The notes under the pieces are model-generated. The model did no database searches. It worked only from the letters and a program-made list of their open reading frames with translations, and was not told the DNA's origin. DNA of 64,000 nucleotides, taken from assembly GCA_021018815.1 (NCBI GenBank), contig JAITYX010000004.1, positions 12,244,001-12,308,000 on the forward strand, written 5' to 3'. Below are positions 1-13,745 of this stretch, piece by piece; within the stretch, counting starts at the first letter, position 1, and every line of letters starts with the position of its first letter. The translations under genes were made by a program, and so were the position numbers. This DNA is from Talinum fruticosum. Lineage: Eukaryota > Streptophyta > Magnoliopsida > Caryophyllales > Talinaceae.

Positions 1-371
1 TGTCTTTTGTTTGTAAAGATGTTGTAAACACTATTGTATGTGAACTTAAGTTTTACCTATGAATGTAAAATCCCTATGTGAATACTCCGAGCGTGTGGCT
101 CGTTGAGTTGTGTTGTGTTTCTCCGAGCGTGTGGTTCGTTGAGTTTAAGATTATATTTCGTGCGGGGTTAGGGCTTTAAGCCCATGGGTTTAGCCAGGTT
201 ACGAGAGGAAACTCTGCCGAAATTTCGGAAAAACCTTTGAAAACCTAGAATTACGTTTCCGCCAATCCAAGAAAGGGTTATTAACCCCAAGTCGAGACCC
301 TAAGCGGCCTTAGGGGTTCTTCTCGGGAACCCCGGCATGTAATACTCCTAGGGTGGGTCTAGGGGTGTTAC
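1..371. repeat. 3' part of an LTR, cut by the window edge
   Basis: This stretch has LTR character: it is GC-richer than its surroundings and ends in a TGTTACA-like terminus at about 371, where the sequence switches abruptly to a different AT-rich reverse-transcriptase-like fragment. A short motif (ctccgagcgtgtggctcgttgag and a one-base variant) occurs twice, at about 85 and 121. The 5' end of the LTR lies outside the window, so length, partner LTR and target duplication cannot be checked. A Ty3/gypsy origin is a guess from the terminus only. Confidence 0.4.
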
Positions 372-375
372 ATAG

Positions 376-1240
376 TCCAACCCGTAGTGTTATTTTTTCT
401 TAATAAACTTTGTAAATCTTTCTTTTTCTTGGCTAAATCTACAATATAAGTGCTTGCATAATTAAGTAATCCTAAAAATCCTTGTCGTTTAGTTCTTAGC
501 TCATCATGATATTCTTTTATTTTCCTTGAAATATGAGGTTGGAGAAAAATTCCGTTTTTTCTTAATTTAAATCCTAAAAATTCAATTTCTTTTTGTTCTA
601 TTATCGCATTTTCTCACTAAGATATATTCCTTCTTTAATTGCGGTTTCAACGAAAATTTTTAAATTTTTCTATGTTCTTCAATGGTATTAGAACTTATTA
701 AAATATCATCAACATAAACGGCTAGAAAGTTATTAAGATGTTTAAATGAGTCATCCATTCTTCTTTAAAAAATTCTTGGTGTATTTTTTTAATCCAAATA
801 ACATTACTATCCATTCGTAGAATCCACGAGGTGTACTAAAGCCGAGTATATTTGATACTATTTTCTTCCATTTTTATTTACCAAAATTCAGATTTACAAT
901 CAAATTAAGAGTAGTATTTGTTATTTTTAACAAGATTGATAAGAATGTCTTTATTAGGTAGAAAGTAATTATTAGTTTTAGTGTACTGATTAAGTTTTTT
1001 ATATTTAATTACCATTCTTGCTTTTCCTCGTATTTTCTCTGCTTCATTCATAACCATGAAAGCGAGGAGATGAGTAAGCTTCTTTTGAGAGTCTAATTAG
1101 TCATTTCTCTAATAATTCATTTATTTGTTGTGAGAATTCTTTTGTATCTACTTAGAGTAAAGCATTGGTTTCTCTTTAATACAAACTTATTGGAGAAGCT
1201 CAATTAAATATATTAAAGAGAAACCAATGTAATCTACATT
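376..1240 (-). pseudogene. decayed reverse-transcriptase fragment, possibly endogenous pararetrovirus
   Basis: On the minus strand, frame-shifting pieces resemble the palm of a retroelement reverse transcriptase: a TP-G-YEW-like block near 820-850, a YVDD-type catalytic core near 715, and a following segment typical of the RT to RNase H transition near 380-560. Stops and frameshifts are frequent, so it is dead. The pattern looks to me more like plant caulimovirid (endogenous pararetrovirus) RT than copia RT, but decayed Ty3/gypsy RT is a real alternative. It abuts the LTR end at about 371, so the LTR element probably inserted into it or beside it. Confidence 0.45.
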
Positions 1241-2732
1241 TGACACGCCTATTTTATCGACAAGCTATAGCTAAATTTTTTTGGGAGAACATGTCGGCAA
1301 CTTTATTATCTTACTCGTAGTTTGTGATGAATCAATGAAGAATGAAAATGATTCAAAGTAAAATAACTAGTATAAAAATGTAACGATTGTGTTGTGAAAG
1401 GCGAAGCAATTTGGGCGAAGAAAAGATCACCGATATTGTGAACTCGCTAAATGTTATGAAAAACTCCCTTTTGGGAAAAAAAGAAATAAAATTAACGTTC
1501 AAGAAAATTTGATCTTATACTTTAAATTTGAGAGTTTAGAGAGGAAAGAGACTGAGAAGTTGAAGCAAGTCCAGTAAGACCTGTTGAGGAAGGCGTTGCG
1601 GCAAGTAAAAGGTCTATTAAAATCTCTACCTCTTAAAGGAGAATGTATAATATTTAATTTTTCTTTGAAATGCTTTATTTCTTCTCAAATATCGGTTTGT
1701 TCAACCTGATCTCTTTTTCGTTCAAATCTTATTTTCTCAACAAATGGTTTTAAAGCTTTTTCCATAAAAACTAAGATAGCAACGCATTTAACCGATATCA
1801 GAGCTACTACATCAATTATACTCCGCTATCAATCAATATATTCCTTATATTCACAGCTATCATTTAACTACTATATTTTAATAAATACATTACTCACCCT
1901 AGCAATAGCAACAATCGGCAAGCAATTAACCCCACCTTCAAATCAGCAATAAATGCACTAAAAGAAATATTTTTATTTTATTATTTATTTATTTATTTGC
2001 TTCGTTTCCAAATTTATAACTTTTGAATAATTTTATTTAAAAAATTAAAGAAAAATAAAAAATGAAACGACATTATCATACCACCTATAGCCGGCACCTA
2101 ACTAGCTAGGATATATACTCATGCCCATTATCATACCAACTGCACCTGAATCACCTGCTACAGCACACAATCCAGTTTCCCTCACAGAAGACATCATATG
2201 TAACCAAGGAAATCGGAGTTCAAAAAAACTCAATATCTACAATTGAACTGTATAAAATATATGAATCAATTCCTGGTCCATTTCTCACATCAAAGAAGCC
2301 AAATAAAAAAATGCTCTAGAAATAAATCAGTTATGGACATCGACCTAGAAATTAAATATTAACTTCTAGAAAATTTTACGTTATAATTTTGAAATGGTAT
2401 CTAACAAAAGACGATAATATTCATTAATTTTTTGAAAGAAGAATCTTGTTATGAACTATGATGAACGATAATATTCCAAGCTGACAAAAACTGCATTTCT
2501 GGACAATTCTGCAGTGCCCAAGACAACCTCAAATTTACAACTCCTCCCAAAAACAAATCAATGGCGACATAATCACAAGACTTAGCTTTATAACGAGTCA
2601 AATGACACGGTCACAGATATTAAAAGGTTTTGTAATGGGTTAAGCTCGAATTATCAGTCTTTGATGGCATAAAATTTGGCGAAATTTTGGCAGTCAATGA
2701 ATCTGTATTTGTATCATGGGGTTTGCAATATA
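1241..2732. other. non-coding AT-rich stretch and 3' flank of the PX gene
   Basis: I see no supported gene here. The DNA is AT-rich with short simple runs such as (TTTA)n near 1978-2000. The last few hundred bases should contain the 3' UTR and polyadenylation region of the minus-strand PX gene that stops at 2733. Confidence 0.5.
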
Positions 2733-5700
2733 TCATGTAGACTTAAATTCGCCACCAAACTTGTGTTTTTCTTCGCGTAGCTGCTTAAAAGTATGATCCA
2801 GCTCCGGGAATGCGCATAAAAGCACGAGTTGAAGGAGATCCAGAGTCAGCTGCTTAAGACACACAGATGACTGCCAAGAAAAGATAGCACTGTATCAGAC
2901 AAATATCATTTCCTTGTCCCTCTGGCTTACTCACGAACATAATGGAACAACTGAAAAACTGAACAATCACGTGCGAAAAGAGAGATGAATTTCATGTTTG
3001 TAGATCTTTCATATCTTATTCTACTTGTGGTTCCTCGTAATAAGATTTGCAATGTTATTAAGAATACTCCCTATTGTTACAACTAGGAAATATGATTAAC
3101 CATTGTCCCGATAAATTGTCATTATATCTAGTCATGTAATGGTGACTCAAAATTGTTGCACTCCAATTAATGCACTTCTGATTACATCTAGCCATCTCAT
3201 GGAATGGCATTTCCTTCTCCTGTATCCACTTTCCACACATCACTCTGTCTTTTTCTTTCTCCATTTCACTCTCTCTCTAGTCCCCCCCAACCTTCCCCTC
3301 TCTCTGGAGCAAAAATTGCAGAATCTGTCAAGCACAATCTCCAAGTGAAGTACTAGATGTTCTGCAGTTCCATTTCAGCTCAATGACATCATGCATCGAG
3401 CAAGTGCAACTATGTTTCAGTGGCAGATAAGCTATGCTATAAGTTATAACAGAAATTGGAGAGATGAATTGGTCATTCATCAAGCATTGCCATGCAATGA
3501 CAGTGAAAAGCAGGGCATCAAAAGTAGTGCCACACCAGAGGGAAAACTAAAATCCACTTTACAAAACAGAAAAAGAAAGAAACATAGTCTATGAAAATGT
3601 ATGCAAGTACATTCACAAAAAGCAATGAAGCTGATCCAATAATCTATTAGTATGTTCAACTCATTATAGAGGAGAATGATAATATGGATGGGAGAGGAAA
3701 AAGAAACAGAATGCACCACATGTCTTCAAGCTGAAATGAGTTACCTGGAGAAAAAGTAAAGGTCCTTTGCACATTGTTCATACTCCTTACGACCCAGAAG
3801 ACTTACAATAGCAGCTGGAGCGTTATCTGTAATGGAAATTTTAAGATAAGTGATAGTCTTAGAAGAAATGACAGTCAGAGAGCAGGTGGCTCATAAAAAT
3901 CTATGAACTGACCAATCATCAGCTCATACACAAACTTGGCATGCTGCTCAGCTTCCCTTTCTTGTTGTTCAATCTGTTTCTGGAAGTCCTCTTCTCTGGG
4001 AGATGATATCTGATTAGGAAGCTTACTGTGAGATGGACTCTGAGAAGCTCTAGCAGAGCCAGCTGCCCTTTGTCTTTTGGGATGCTTTGTAATGAATATT
4101 CCATCAGGCCAAAGTATCTGTGTTAATGGTTTCACAAGTGTACCTTTATAGAATCAGTATCTTTCTAGATTCTATGATGTAAACATGACAACAGCAAACT
4201 GAGAAAAACTGGTAAGCAAAAATGTGAGAAGAAACAAGCATCAGATAGTCACTGGCATCATTTCTAAACAGAGGCAATGTAATCTGAACTCCATTACTTC
4301 TCTTCCTAAGTCAAGTACATGAAAGAGCAGCAACACCCCATCCACCGTAGCGTATTCCCTTCCCTCACCCAGCCACCAGACGAAGAAAAAGGAAAAGAGA
4401 GGGGTTGGGGGGGGTTACAAACTCACTCCCACATACAATAACAATAAAATATGCAAAGAAATGCATCAGTGAGTAATTAGGAAGCCAACAAGAAACAGCA
4501 AAAAGTCAGGCTGATTGATTTGTCTTCTATCTGCAATACATGAAGGTTAAGAGATAACATTATAATAGATGAACCCCCTCCCCCCAAAGGCAGGAAAAAG
4601 AAACCAATAGATTGACAACAATGGGTGAAAACAGCAAGAATCACCTGTTCAACCCGCTTAATCCCAGCAGCAACTGTAGATCCCTTCCGTAAACACTGGA
4701 TCTTTTCAGCTAACCAATCATCAAGTGCATCACCCATTCCCAATTGCAAAAGCTGCTTGGCCACCCAAAAAGCCTTCCGCCTGTCATGTAATGGAGACAT
4801 AAAAAGAAATGAAGATTCAAGGAAATGCACAGACAAGCAACTTATGATCTTTCTGTCAGAAGAATAACCTAAGTACGACTTCAAAGTATGCGTCAAAAAT
4901 AGAATTTCAAACTTTTAGATGAAAGTACTTAATACAATTTCAAAGTTTTAGACAAAAGTACTCAATACCTGATCCATGTGCCTTCCTGAAGCTGCAAAAC
5001 AACATCCACCAAATCCAATATAGGACCGCTCAGATTTGGAGGCACCCACTGCAATCAAGTAGTACAAGTCAATGAAAGATGTGATAGTAGAAAGAACAAA
5101 CAGCATCACAAGTTAGTAGAGATTAAATGGCTGCAACATCCCAAACACCAATGCAGCCTATGGTCATAGATTTGAGATAACATTGTCTTTATTCACCTTT
5201 TTTGCTTTGTAAGGAAATAGAGGCTACATGTAGGCTTTCATCAGTTATACCTCTGCAGGAAATGTTGGATCACTGGGAGCACCAGGATACAACTCAGGCT
5301 TATCTTGTGGATCAGCTTCCGTCCCCTTTCCTTTCTTTCCAAAATCTTGGACATGATTTTTTCCAGACGAATTTGCCATGCCTTTTGTACCAGATTTCAG
5401 CCCATTTATATGACTATGATTCATCAGTGATGTAGTGACCACTGATTCTACATCTCTGCTGGGTTTTAAGTGGCCCATTGCAGGGCCTCCAAAACCAGAT
5501 GTAGTTGTACTATTATCATGCTGCTTACAAGTCAGATCAACTGCATTTAACCACACCAGCATCACCAGTATGCAAGTAGTTAGGGAAAATATGAAATCAT
5601 TTGGTTAAAGATTTGTCTTCTAACAAATATTAACCAAAAATTTAATGTTTAAATGAAGATGTAAAGTGTAGAGGATAAGAAATCCTCAGAAAAATAAAAA

Positions 5701-8700
5701 ACAGTAAAAAATAATGTAGCTAATAGTTTCACTTGTCCTATATGTGAAAGAGGCCACAGAAACTTCGGATGAGAAAACAACTTACCTGGCAGCGTTTCAA
5801 CAGTGGAGAAGGCACTTGAAAATGTATATGTCTGCATAGTTAAGGAAACTAATGAGGATGTTGCCATTTTCCTCCCTGGAGTGGGTAACATAATACAACA
5901 GTGCCCTCCGAGCTTGCCCCAATCCTAACTAGCCCCAATACTAGGCCCAACTTAGGAGTTAGGGGGATGTTCACACATCCTAAAAATGTGCTACATGAGA
6001 ATCAAAACCCCAAGGCCCCAACCTCAAGGTTGGGATAGAGGTGCCTTACCACTCAGACATGACGTGATTCTCAATGAGAAAACCACATATACAGTAAATA
6101 ATACAGCAGTAGTAAGGCCAACAATTATTTAACAAATAGCATACCTGAGAATCAATGCTTAGGAAGTCCCACACATCAATTGTTGCTGAAATGCTTGGAA
6201 TTTGCATGAGGTTCTGCAAAACACGAGAGATAAGATGAAAGAGCCACATCAGAGGATGCATATTCTTCCACCAGGAATAGAAAATAACTGAAACCACAGA
6301 TATGGAAGACAAACATATTTAACGCCAGACATGATAATAAAATATATTGCTTTACAAATTACTCATAGATATGAAGATCACATTAATGCACTCAAAAAAG
6401 TTATCTATATAAAACAGCATCTAATCAGATAATGTTACTTTGAGAAATGACGTGGAGAGATGGTATATCTTATCCAGTTTTGAAAGCCCAAAGTATCACC
6501 AGGACAAAGGAGCAAAACAATAATAACAAGAAAAGAATACCGCGTGTTAACAAGGAAAAACATTGAGATCGTGCACAAACAGCTTTCCAGATATTATGGC
6601 TGCAAGACATTGAAGCACTAAGAAAATACTAAAGAAAAAGGAAAGGAACATGTAACCTTCAAATACTCATCAAGAAATTTGCATCGTTCTCTAATGACAG
6701 ACACATCAAGGCCAGATGACAGAAAATGTTTTGGTGGCAAATGAAGGTTATACTCTCGATATTCCTTCAAACATCGATGAAGCTTCTCAAAATGACGGTA
6801 TCTACAAAACCAAAAGACTTTAGCTAGAAAGTATGAACAATAGCACAATTTCTGGAAATTTTGGTGATGCCACTACCCTAGTAAGATTTTTAAGTACCTT
6901 CTTTTAATTGACCAACTGTTACTTTCAGTGTCTGTGACAGATATAGAATAAACAGCGAATGTTTTTGAGCTGCTTCTAACAATATTTGCACCTAAAACCT
7001 GCAAATAGAACATAGGTTATATAGAAATAAACATGTCCATTGTGTGAGCATGTAGCTCATGGTCAGGTCAGATACCTCACAACTCAACTTGAAAAATGTA
7101 TCTCCCAAGAATGCTGCTTGAGGGGACTTGACGGGCAAACTAAAGCTTCTGGGTAGGGAAGAAGCAGAAGAAGAAGCAGCAGCTCCACTCTGAAGTCTAC
7201 TCATAACCTCCATATCATAATCGTCACTAGATTCATCATCTTTCACCTGCTCTTTCAAAGGGTGAATGTACTCTCCATCCCCTGACAAGAAGCTTGTCCT
7301 CTCAACCTCTTGCCATACAGGCACCTTTTGACTACCTAACCTATATCTTTTCCAGCTATTTCCTTGTCTTTGCAATCTTCGGTACTGCCCTCTACTATTC
7401 CTCCTGGTCATCCTTCCATCTAAGCTCTCCAGTGGATGGCGAACATGACAAACACCAGAATTTCTATTCTTTCTACCTTCCCAAAGTTTGGTAATTGGAG
7501 AATCTAGACCAGTTGCCCTACTTTCTTCATTTTCTGAGAAATTGTGACTACTGCTTCCTGATTCTGTTTCATCCAATGCCATAAGTTTCTTCTCATCATT
7601 ATCGTCGTCATCATCTGATGTAAGGGGAGGTGGAGCCAAGGTGTTTCTGTCAGAGTGAATATAAATGGTCTCAGACTGATGCCTTACATCACAACTAGAA
7701 CGAATGACACCTCTATCAACATAAACAAGCTTGGTTCCATTTTCTTTGTGTTCACTGGAAGAATTAACTGCACCAGATCTCCTTGATGTAGCATTCTGAT
7801 AACCAGGAGCCCTTGGACAACCATCCTTGCTGTCATAATTTATCCCTTTAGACCAAACATTTTCCAAATGCTCAGGAGCAAGACCTTGTGTTTTCCTAAG
7901 AGAAAAACAATTCAGCATATCCCCCATTGTCCTCCAGAGATGGATCTACCAATGCGGCTTCCATCAGTTTCCGTTGAGGTTGAGGGCCACAAACTCCAGG
8001 AATGAGATGACCGTGCATGAATTGAAAGCAAAGGATCCTTAGAAGCATCTGTTACATTCGCCTTCTTGCCTTCATCTTTATCCATAGGATTTTTTGATGG
8101 GGTATTTCTAAGCTCAACAAGTTCAACACCTGTGGATGGATCTGGGAACGGAGAGAAGTCATCAGAAGATACTTTAGAAGGGCCATTATCTTTGGATAAG
8201 GAGGTGTTATTTGTTGATGCTCCTTTACTTGTCTTCCTCACAGATATCACTACTTGTTCGATTCTTTCATTAATAAACCTATATCAGCATTAAGATGATG
8301 ATCAACTGAAAAAAGTGCAAATCAGAACCCAAAAGCATCATCAAGGTAGTTAAGATTTCCCAAAGCACAGGAAATAGTAAGCAGCTGCACCCATCCAAAA
8401 CAGAGAGGTCCTTTCCAGAACTCACCCTAAAGAAAGGATACAAAGAAAGTTATGAAAGGTTCTCTCCTTTAGTACCTTGGATTAGCCAAGTTCAAGACTG
8501 GTCGCAGCACTGCACAAGCAAGAAGCTCTCGGACAACATAACGAAAGAAAGAACAGTGCAAATCTTCAGGCTTGAATGTAAGAGAAATGAGACCATCTGT
8601 TATATGCTGCAAGACCTATCCATGGAAAGCAGAATATATAACAAAACCATATATTTGGTACCCCGAAAAAAGGATATAAATCTCTAGAAATTTCCAGAAA

Positions 8701-11700
8701 TTGGCATATTTGAACCAAATCTGGGACACAAAATCAAACTACTGTCTTTTCATCATGCAATGAAGAGGTAAAAAATTGATGACGAGACACGTTAAACTCC
8801 CTTAGATATCCAGGCTGCACATGTCTAAAATGTTAAATGATGAATACGAAAGAAAATTAATCACCAAATACTTGTCAGCATGTAAGACAAGGCAGGAATA
8901 AGTTCTTCAATGTTCTACAATTGTGGAGATCAGGTCTGCGTCCTCTAAATAGAAATGCTAGTTCTACAGCACTGCAGTTTGGGAGGGAGTTATAATGAGT
9001 GGACCGTACTCCCCCACTTCACATGATATTGCTCCTTCAAGTGGCAGTGGAGGCATGCTGTTCAAGATGAGGGAAGCAAGTCTGATAAATTACAATAATG
9101 AAAAAAGAGGTGCTGTTATTTGCACATTGACTGAAGGTGGAGTGATGTGGGATCGAGGACATGAAAATTTGGGATTAGGAAGAAGAAATAAAAGGAAGGT
9201 GAGATGAGTTGTGATAGGGATAGAATTGTGGCAATTGTCATGTTTGATGAAGGAAGGGAAAGGGAGAAAGAGTTTTATATTGATGACTCCGATGATAATA
9301 TACCTATGACGAGAGAAGATTATTCCAAACGAAGAAAATTTGAAGGATAGAAAAAGAGGAGAAACTATAGAATATGGGGCTTCCCTCAGTCCACTCTTTT
9401 TTGTTCTACGATGATCGCTACCCTCCCAACATTCTTTTTCCAATTCTGAAAGAGTAGAGTCAGAAGAGGGAAGAAAAACGCAACCAACGAGTAGGTCATG
9501 CCAGAATAGTCCCCCTCCCTTGGTATAGTATATTGTTTGGTACAATGCTGCGTGGGGGGAGGCTACTGAACAGTTGAATAAGCAACTAGTTTCTCCTGGC
9601 CGGCCTCCTAAGTATGAAAGATTTCATCTTAAAGGGAGAAGGCCGTGAAATTAATGCATCTGAACCAATTCAATTTGCCACATCCACCAAGAAAGATACA
9701 CAAAAAATATAGCAAAAAGAATTATAGCTATTTCTTAATTTCTGCAACCTAAAGAGAATCCAAAATAAAGATGAAAGTATCTTCTTACAACAACAAAAGA
9801 AAGAAAGATGAAAGTTTGAGCTCAGATGTCATGACAGCAAATGGCTTCCACCACATCCTTCCCATGTTACCCAAATGAGGAGCAGTTTCCAACACGGACA
9901 CCTGTGTCTAGGTGTCGCACTTGCCCTTTTTTCTTTCTTTCAACATTTTGGTCGAAAATGCAGAATCAAGTGTCCATACTCATATTGAGTTGTTGACAGC
10001 AGTACAATACAAGTCTTTAAAATGAAATGACGAGGGCAAGTAACATGGACACCCTTAATTTGACAGCTCTTGAAAGCTTTGATTTGAGTGATAAGTCTTG
10101 ACAGGGGTCATAATGTCAACAGGTAAACACATGAATTTCCAGGAGATACATAGGCAAACACGAAAGCTGCCCAGAGTAGGATCCTCATTGGTGGTCATGG
10201 TGGTGGTGGTTGCTTTTGTACATATATTATGAGAAACATAGGCAAACAAGTATGATAATGAACATGAATACCTTGTGCTCTGATTCTGCAGAGTACATGA
10301 GTGGATGTAATTTATCTTCAGCAGCCAGAGTAGCTTTCAACTGCATATCACGTTGATCAGAAGAAAGTGATCCCAAGTTCTTCATAATTTTTCCCTGACA
10401 TGCACGATAGAGCTCTAGATGCTTGCAGATAATATGTATCACATCTCTGTATCATAAGAAACAGTATGCCCAGTGAATAATGAGAGTACATTCATATGAA
10501 AACATAAAGAGATTAGTTAGAAGTACTAACCTAGTCAGAAGATCAATAAGATTGATATTCCGCATGCGGTGTGAAATTTCTCCCAGTACTCCATTTATTA
10601 TTTGCACTAGTTCCTCTGGACCATCCTGATCAGGTGTTAACTTTGAATACCAAAGATCAGTGACCCACTCAGAAACTAAACGTTTAGTAAATTGATCAAT
10701 TGTATCTTCAACAAGAGGAGACTTCACTTTTTTTCTCCATAAATCCTTCTCAATAGCGAGTTTAGGACCCTCAAGAGGCTTCTCTTGACTAACAGTGTTT
10801 CCGGTATTTTCCCTGCCATTGTAAGCCACCACTTTTCTCCGCATCTCAAAATCCATTGAAAAATAGCGAAACCCAATGATCAAAAAGGCCGCAGCAGGCA
10901 AATTGACCCAAACAGAGGAGCTTGTCACTTGAAAAAACAGTGCAAATCAGTCAGAGTGACTTATGAAGAGTATGCAGCTTAACACAAGAGCTTTCAAGGA
11001 ATATGTATGTGAAGGAAGCTCTATCTACAATTTTCTAGTCATATAAACTGAACTAGACAACAGATACACCATCTTTGTTTTATGTGATTTAACTGCTTCT
11101 AGCACTAAAAATTATTTCATGTGTCTTTAATGCTTTGCACTTATATCAGTACTAGCTTTATATGTCTTTCACCAAATTATCCCTTTCCTGTCTAGCATCT
11201 TTGTAATTTATTAACTGATTTAACTCTTCAAAACATATTTTTTCACACTCTTTTTTGGGGGTTTGGAAACAGTGCCTCTGCTTGCAGGAACAGGGGCACC
11301 TAGATCTGCATGTTCTAGCCTCAAGGCACTCTTCTTCAACCTACACAGGATGATGATGTTGCAGAATCTGAACTGCTACGATACATACCACAAGAAATTA
11401 CTCCATCAAGACATAGGAAATAATTTCCAAACAATATTTATATTATATGCCCCATGAACATATTCAATAAAATCTCAATGGCAAATAAACCAAATATTTG
11501 GCTTCTCTAACTTGGCTCAACTGAGTCAATACTATGCTTATCACTCAAAAACATCAATTTGCATTGCAACCTCAGGAAGGCAAAGTGACTGATCCAAATG
11601 TAGATCAAATTACCATATCTCAAGTGTAAAGTGTCATCTATTTGCAAGGAGACTTGAGGAATACAAATTTTGAGAACAATTTACTTGTTAACAACCCCCT

Positions 11701-13719
11701 CCCCCACCACCACCAAAACAAACAAACAAGCAAACACACACACACAACGCATATGTAGTGTTTAGAAGAAGTGAAGTCATCCACTCCACACCACTGAACC
11801 ACATAAGGATTCCCTTACAAACAAAGGTGCCACAAGAGGAATTGTGTTTGTATTTTGTCCCGAACAGCGTCCCAGACTCCCAGACAATAATTAGCCAAAA
11901 AATGATTGAAATTAGTATAAAAATCTTTCGAAATTTTAAAGTGGACACCCAACACCCATAAAAGTTAATTGCTCCTTATAAAATTCTAGTAAGCTCAATA
12001 AAGACACCCTTGTTTAAAATTTTTGGATCTCACCTAAGTAGGCTTGGGAGGTCCGCATATAGGCATCCTTAAACCTATAGTGCATATAACTTTGTGAGAT
12101 CTATAAGATTTCAATATAACGAGTTAGAAATTAGAGGAGTCAAATACAGATTCCAGAATAAAATGGAAGCCTTCCTAAATCTCGATTTCATTGATCTGAT
12201 CAAAATGCTTAACATGATCCCTCTTGTTTCAATGTATCATTATGGAAAGAAGGAGAATAAAGTGGTAAACTAAATTCCATGCGACTCTAATTTCCTTATA
12301 GCAGGTCTACAGAATATCCTGACATTATGGCATAGAAAAGGAAGCGATGAATGATTGATATTCTAGTATAGAAGCCATAAACCCGAACTACATAGGCAAT
12401 GCAACACTTACATTTCCTATTAAAACCAGTGGTGGTGGCGGATATATATAGGTGGGGTGGGGGGTCAGATGATCCCACGGCCTTCCGGAATATTCTTTTT
12501 AATTATATTTATCTCTAGAGAAAAAGAAGCATAAAATGTAATGCATCACCCAAGAAGCTCCAGCTGTCCAGCTCAGCGATTAAAGCTTCACCTGACTCCG
12601 CAGCCCAGTCAAGAGTTCCAGTCTGTCCTGCTTTTGTCTCGCTGTTTTTCTTTTCAAATTTTTGCTGCTATAGCTAAGTATTAAAATTGTAAAGAGTTTC
12701 ATTTGGTTGGCATTTTAAACGTCTCATGCTCTCACTCTCAATTCCTTTATTGTTATTCAAGTAGATCTAATTTTCTTCTTTTCCTTTTTGTTTTTCATGT
12801 TAATAACTTATAAGCTGGACTCTTTTAAATATTTATTTTGATGGTGATTAGCGTTTTCTGTGGATATTTGTATGCAGCGACTTTTATGTCATTTGTCGAT
12901 GGGTATTTTGAGGCAATGCAGTTGCTGGGAGTTTATACTGAAGGGTTAGTGAGCGAATACTGATTACAAATTGTGTTCATGCATTACGATTGTGTGTCTA
13001 GGTAGTGTCTATCCAAATTGTCAATTTGAAATATGGATTTATGCCTGTGAATATTAAATTTTGTTTAGCATAATCTAACTAGACATAAGCAGAATAAGAA
13101 ATCCATTAAAAAGAAAAAAGAATAAAAGAATAAAAGAAGTATGATGTGATCCTTGTATAGTATAAATTTCAACTAGCAATTTGCTAAATCCTCAAAACTA
13201 ATTAGGCAAGGGCAGATACGAGTAGCTAAAAAAATTTAAAAATATACTCATAGCGCTCACCTGAAATACTATAATTCAGCCCCAACAGGGTTCAAATTCT
13301 TGATCTGTCACTGATTAAAACCCTATATTGCAACAACCAGGAAATGCTACTATGAAAAGAAAGTGAAAAATGTTCTTAAAGATTCATTCCAATTCAATAA
13401 ACTTGGAGAGTGTGTTACACAAATTACTATCTTCACATTTTGTGCTGATGTAAAGCCAAGAACAAAGCTACTAATCATAAGCGACAGCAAAACCCTTGTT
13501 TTAATAAATGCGTTCAATTTGCAATCAGCTAATGAAATAAAGGCTAAAAGAATCTCATCCATAAGAGAGAGAAGTAGCATTCTTGCAATGAAGAGAGTTG
13601 ATGAACTTACAGGACATGAGATAAGAAAGACCAAAAACACATATTGATAGGATGACTATCCGCTTCTTTGCTTCTTCTAGCAGGTCAGGAGCCGTCACCA
13701 ATTGCCTCGCAGAATTCAT
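2733..13719 (-). CDS. PXA-PX-nexin C domain membrane protein (plant sorting-nexin-like)
   Basis: Fifteen coding exons: 13719-13611, 10927-10531, 10446-10272, 8615-8476, 8278-7076, 6998-6898, 6801-6657, 6213-6145, 5831-5786, 5540-5251, 5048-4969, 4780-4645, 4117-3913, 3826-3745, 2870-2733. Splice phases agree throughout except at two one-base deficits (near 7925 in exon 5 and near 3746-3754 in exon 14); with both allowed for, the protein is about 1,105 aa. Order: two N-terminal hydrophobic segments (about residues 19-34 and 38-55), a PXA domain (about 104-275), a long Ser/Asp/Asn-rich linker, a PX domain (about 663-757, with the YRHFEKLH motif) and a C-terminal nexin-C region from about 890. 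PX domains of this family bind phosphoinositides, and plant relatives of this architecture (Arabidopsis At2g15900 type) are linked to endomembrane trafficking; the exact cargo is unknown. The start is the first ATG in frame with the hydrophobic segment; a short uORF overlaps it. Intron 1 is 2.7 kb and intron 3 is 1.7 kb. Confidence 0.88.
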
Positions 13720-13745
13720 TTCTCTCTCCAAACTAAAACCCTCAT
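13716..13745 (-). promoter_or_regulatory. uORF overlapping the PX-gene start codon
   Basis: An ATG at 13745-13743 opens a 9-codon reading frame in the 5' leader, out of frame with the main CDS. Its TGA stop shares bases with the main ATG (ATGA arrangement, 13719-13716). Such overlapping stop/start layouts permit termination-reinitiation or damp translation. Whether the mRNA leader includes this ATG depends on the unmapped transcription start. Confidence 0.5.

Noticed and set aside
7868..7921. A 54-nt GT-AG intron that would bridge the frame change in the PX gene
   Set aside because: Too short for a plant intron and it would remove the conserved GGQWGDML block; a one-base deficit in the C-run (7921-7925) explains the frame change better.
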